DNA from: Bacillota bacterium
GTDB lineage: Bacteria > Bacillota > Clostridia > Oscillospirales > Ruminococcaceae
Direction: 5' to 3'
Assembly (NCBI GenBank): GCA_023443315.1
Contig: JAEZVA010000089.1
Span: 1-5,780 of the forward strand
Length of the DNA stretch: 5,780 nucleotides
Positions 4,282 to 5,780 of this stretch are shown here, piece by piece. Every line of letters starts with the position of its first letter. The stretch's first letter is position 1. The translations under genes were made by a program, and so were the position numbers. The notes beneath the pieces were generated by a model. It ran no database searches, was not told the DNA's origin, and worked only from the letters and a program-made list of their open reading frames with translations.

Positions 4282-5780
4282 TTGGAAAACGAACGCATCA
4301 CACAGGAACAGGCCTATGACGAAAGTCAAATACAGGTGCTTGAAGGGCTGGATGCGGTACGCAAACGGCCGGGTATGTATATCGGCACCACAGGTCCCCG
4401 CGGGCTGCATCACCTGGTGTACGAGATTGTAGACAACGCCATTGACGAAGCACTGGCGGGTCACTGCGACGAGATTACCGTAGAGATTATGCCGCACGAC
4501 ATCATCCGCGTTGTGGACAATGGGCGCGGTATCCCCATCGGCAAGCACCCAAAGATGGGTATTCCCGCCGTGACGGTGGTGTTTACCATCCTACATGCGG
4601 GCGGCAAGTTTGGCGGCAGCGGATATAAGGTGTCGGGCGGTCTGCACGGCGTGGGTGCGTCGGTGGTTAACGCCCTCTCCGAATGGCTGGAGGTTGAGGT
4701 AGACGATGGTTCAGGGCGTTTTCGTCAGCGATTTGAGCGCGGCGTGACCGTCACCGAGCTCGAGCGCGTGGGCGACAGCATAAACCAAGGCACCACCGTG
4801 GTCTTTAAGCCCGACTCCGAGATATTTGAGGAGATGGGGTTTGATTACGATATCCTGCTTAACCGTCTGCGAGAGCAGGCGTTCCTCAACGCCGGTGTGC
4901 GCATCATCCTCAGAGATACCCGTCTTGAGGAGGAAGTTGTCACCAACATGTGCTACGAGGGCGGTATCCGCAGCTTTGTTGAGCACATCCATAAGCGCAA
5001 GGCGGTAGAGGTCATACACGACGAGGTAATCTATTTTTCTACCGAGTCGGGCGACAGCCAAGCCGAAGTGGCGATGCAGTATAACGACAACTACAACGAG
5101 ATTGTACTTTCGTTTGCAAACGATATTCACACCGGCGAGGGCGGTACCCACGAAACGGGCTTTAAAACGGCACTCACCCGTGTGTTTAACGAGTACGGCA
5201 AAAAGCATGGCTTTATAAAAGAAAACGATAAGAACCTTGCGGGCGAGGATGTGCGCGAGGGGCTGACCGCCATTATATCGGTTAAGCTGCGCGAGGCACA
5301 GTTTGAGGGGCAGACCAAAACCAAGCTCGGCAATACCGAGATGCGCACCATGGTGGATAACATGGTGTACTCGAAGCTGCTGACCTATTTTGAGGAGAAC
5401 CCCGCCGTCGCCCGTGCCATCTTTGATAAGGCGCTGGGCGCTGCCCGTGCCAGAGAGGCGGCACGCCGCGCAAGGGATTTAACCAGACGCAAGAGCGCTT
5501 TGGAAAGCGCGTCGCTGCCCGGTAAGCTCGCCGACTGTATCGAGCGCGACAACGTGCGCACCGAGATCTATATCGTAGAGGGAGACTCGGCAGGCGGTAG
5601 TGCAAAGGGCGGACGCGACCGACGCTTTCAGGCGATACTTCCCCTGTGGGGCAAGATGCTCAACGTAGAAAAGGCACGGCTGGACCGCGTGTACGGCAAC
5701 GACAAGCTCATGCCCGTTGTAACCGCCTTAGGCTGCGGCATCGGCGAGGATTTTGACATAGAGAAGATTCGGTACAACAA
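4282..5780 (+). CDS. gyrB: DNA gyrase subunit B, N-terminal part
   Basis: GyrB is the ATPase subunit of DNA gyrase, which introduces negative supercoils together with GyrA. 499 codons are visible and the frame is open to the window end, so the C-terminal ~150 residues are missing. From TTG 4282, the GHKL ATPase motifs are LEGLDAVRKRPGMYIG (20-35), EIVDNAIDEALAG with catalytic-type E48 and N52, DNGRGIP (79-85), and GGSGYKVSGGLHGVG (111-125). The transducer-domain lysine loop QTKTKLG is at 344-350 (K346). The TOPRIM motif EGDSAGGSAK is at 433-442, followed by RDRRFQAILPLWGKMLNVEKA. The B. subtilis/S. aureus style PLRGK is PLWGK here, with W456 at the site aligned to E. coli K447. There is a strong GGAGG 8 nt before the TTG; an ATG at 4267 would add five residues. 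A long hairpin-rich leader separates it from the GNAT gene, so it may have its own promoter. Identity is certain. Confidence 0.98.
   Translation, partial: MENERITQEQAYDESQIQVLEGLDAVRKRPGMYIGTTGPRGLHHLVYEIVDNAIDEALAGHCDEITVEIMPHDIIRVVDNGRGIPIGKHPKMGIPAVTVVFTILHAGGKFGGSGYKVSGGLHGVGASVVNALSEWLEVEVDDGSGRFRQRFERGVTVTELERVGDSINQGTTVVFKPDSEIFEEMGFDYDILLNRLREQAFLNAGVRIILRDTRLEEEVVTNMCYEGGIRSFVEHIHKRKAVEVIHDEVIYFSTESGDSQAEVAMQYNDNYNEIVLSFANDIHTGEGGTHETGFKTALTRVFNEYGKKHGFIKENDKNLAGEDVREGLTAIISVKLREAQFEGQTKTKLGNTEMRTMVDNMVYSKLLTYFEENPAVARAIFDKALGAARAREAARRARDLTRRKSALESASLPGKLADCIERDNVRTEIYIVEGDSAGGSAKGGRDRRFQAILPLWGKMLNVEKARLDRVYGNDKLMPVVTALGCGIGEDFDIEKIRYN

Noticed and set aside
4711..5208. Minus-strand 165-codon frame
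   Set aside because: Lies entirely antisense to the gyrB transducer region, which is clearly coding on the plus strand.

Overview
The window is a chromosomal segment of a Firmicutes genome, most likely class Clostridia and an Oscillospirales-like lineage, from just downstream of the replication origin. It carries the conserved origin-proximal order dnaN - yaaA - recF - remB - gyrB, all on the + strand, as in Bacillus and most Clostridia (there dnaA lies upstream of dnaN and gyrA downstream of gyrB). DNA is moderately GC-rich. The lineage is inferred from gene order and protein style (for example the RemB sequence and the GyrB PLWGKMLNVEKA variant), not from a database match.

Layout: 1-516 is the 3' part of dnaN (sliding clamp). 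529-1281 is a TraX-family membrane protein, starting 12 nt after dnaN. 1282-1547 is an intergenic region full of small palindromic repeats. 1548-1766 is yaaA (S4 RNA-binding protein), and recF (1770-2942) starts 3 nt later. 2943-3245 is a second repeat-filled intergenic region, partly homologous to the first. 3246-3515 is remB (DUF370) and 3542-4030 is a GNAT N-acetyltransferase. 4031-4281 is a non-coding stretch with several hairpins, leading into gyrB (4282 onward, cut by the window end).

The core genes serve replication and chromosome topology: DnaN is the polymerase clamp, RecF loads recombination proteins at gaps, and GyrB powers negative supercoiling. YaaA is an RNA-binding protein linked to ribosome work, and RemB is a small putative DNA-binding regulator. 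The traX-like and GNAT genes are accessory insertions into an otherwise conserved block.

No new protein system is visible. The most interesting signal is a family of five short palindromic repeats (CCGTAGGG followed by a hairpin) in the two large gaps. Their stems differ in sequence but keep pairing, and they sit inside longer blocks that look like diverged copies of each other.
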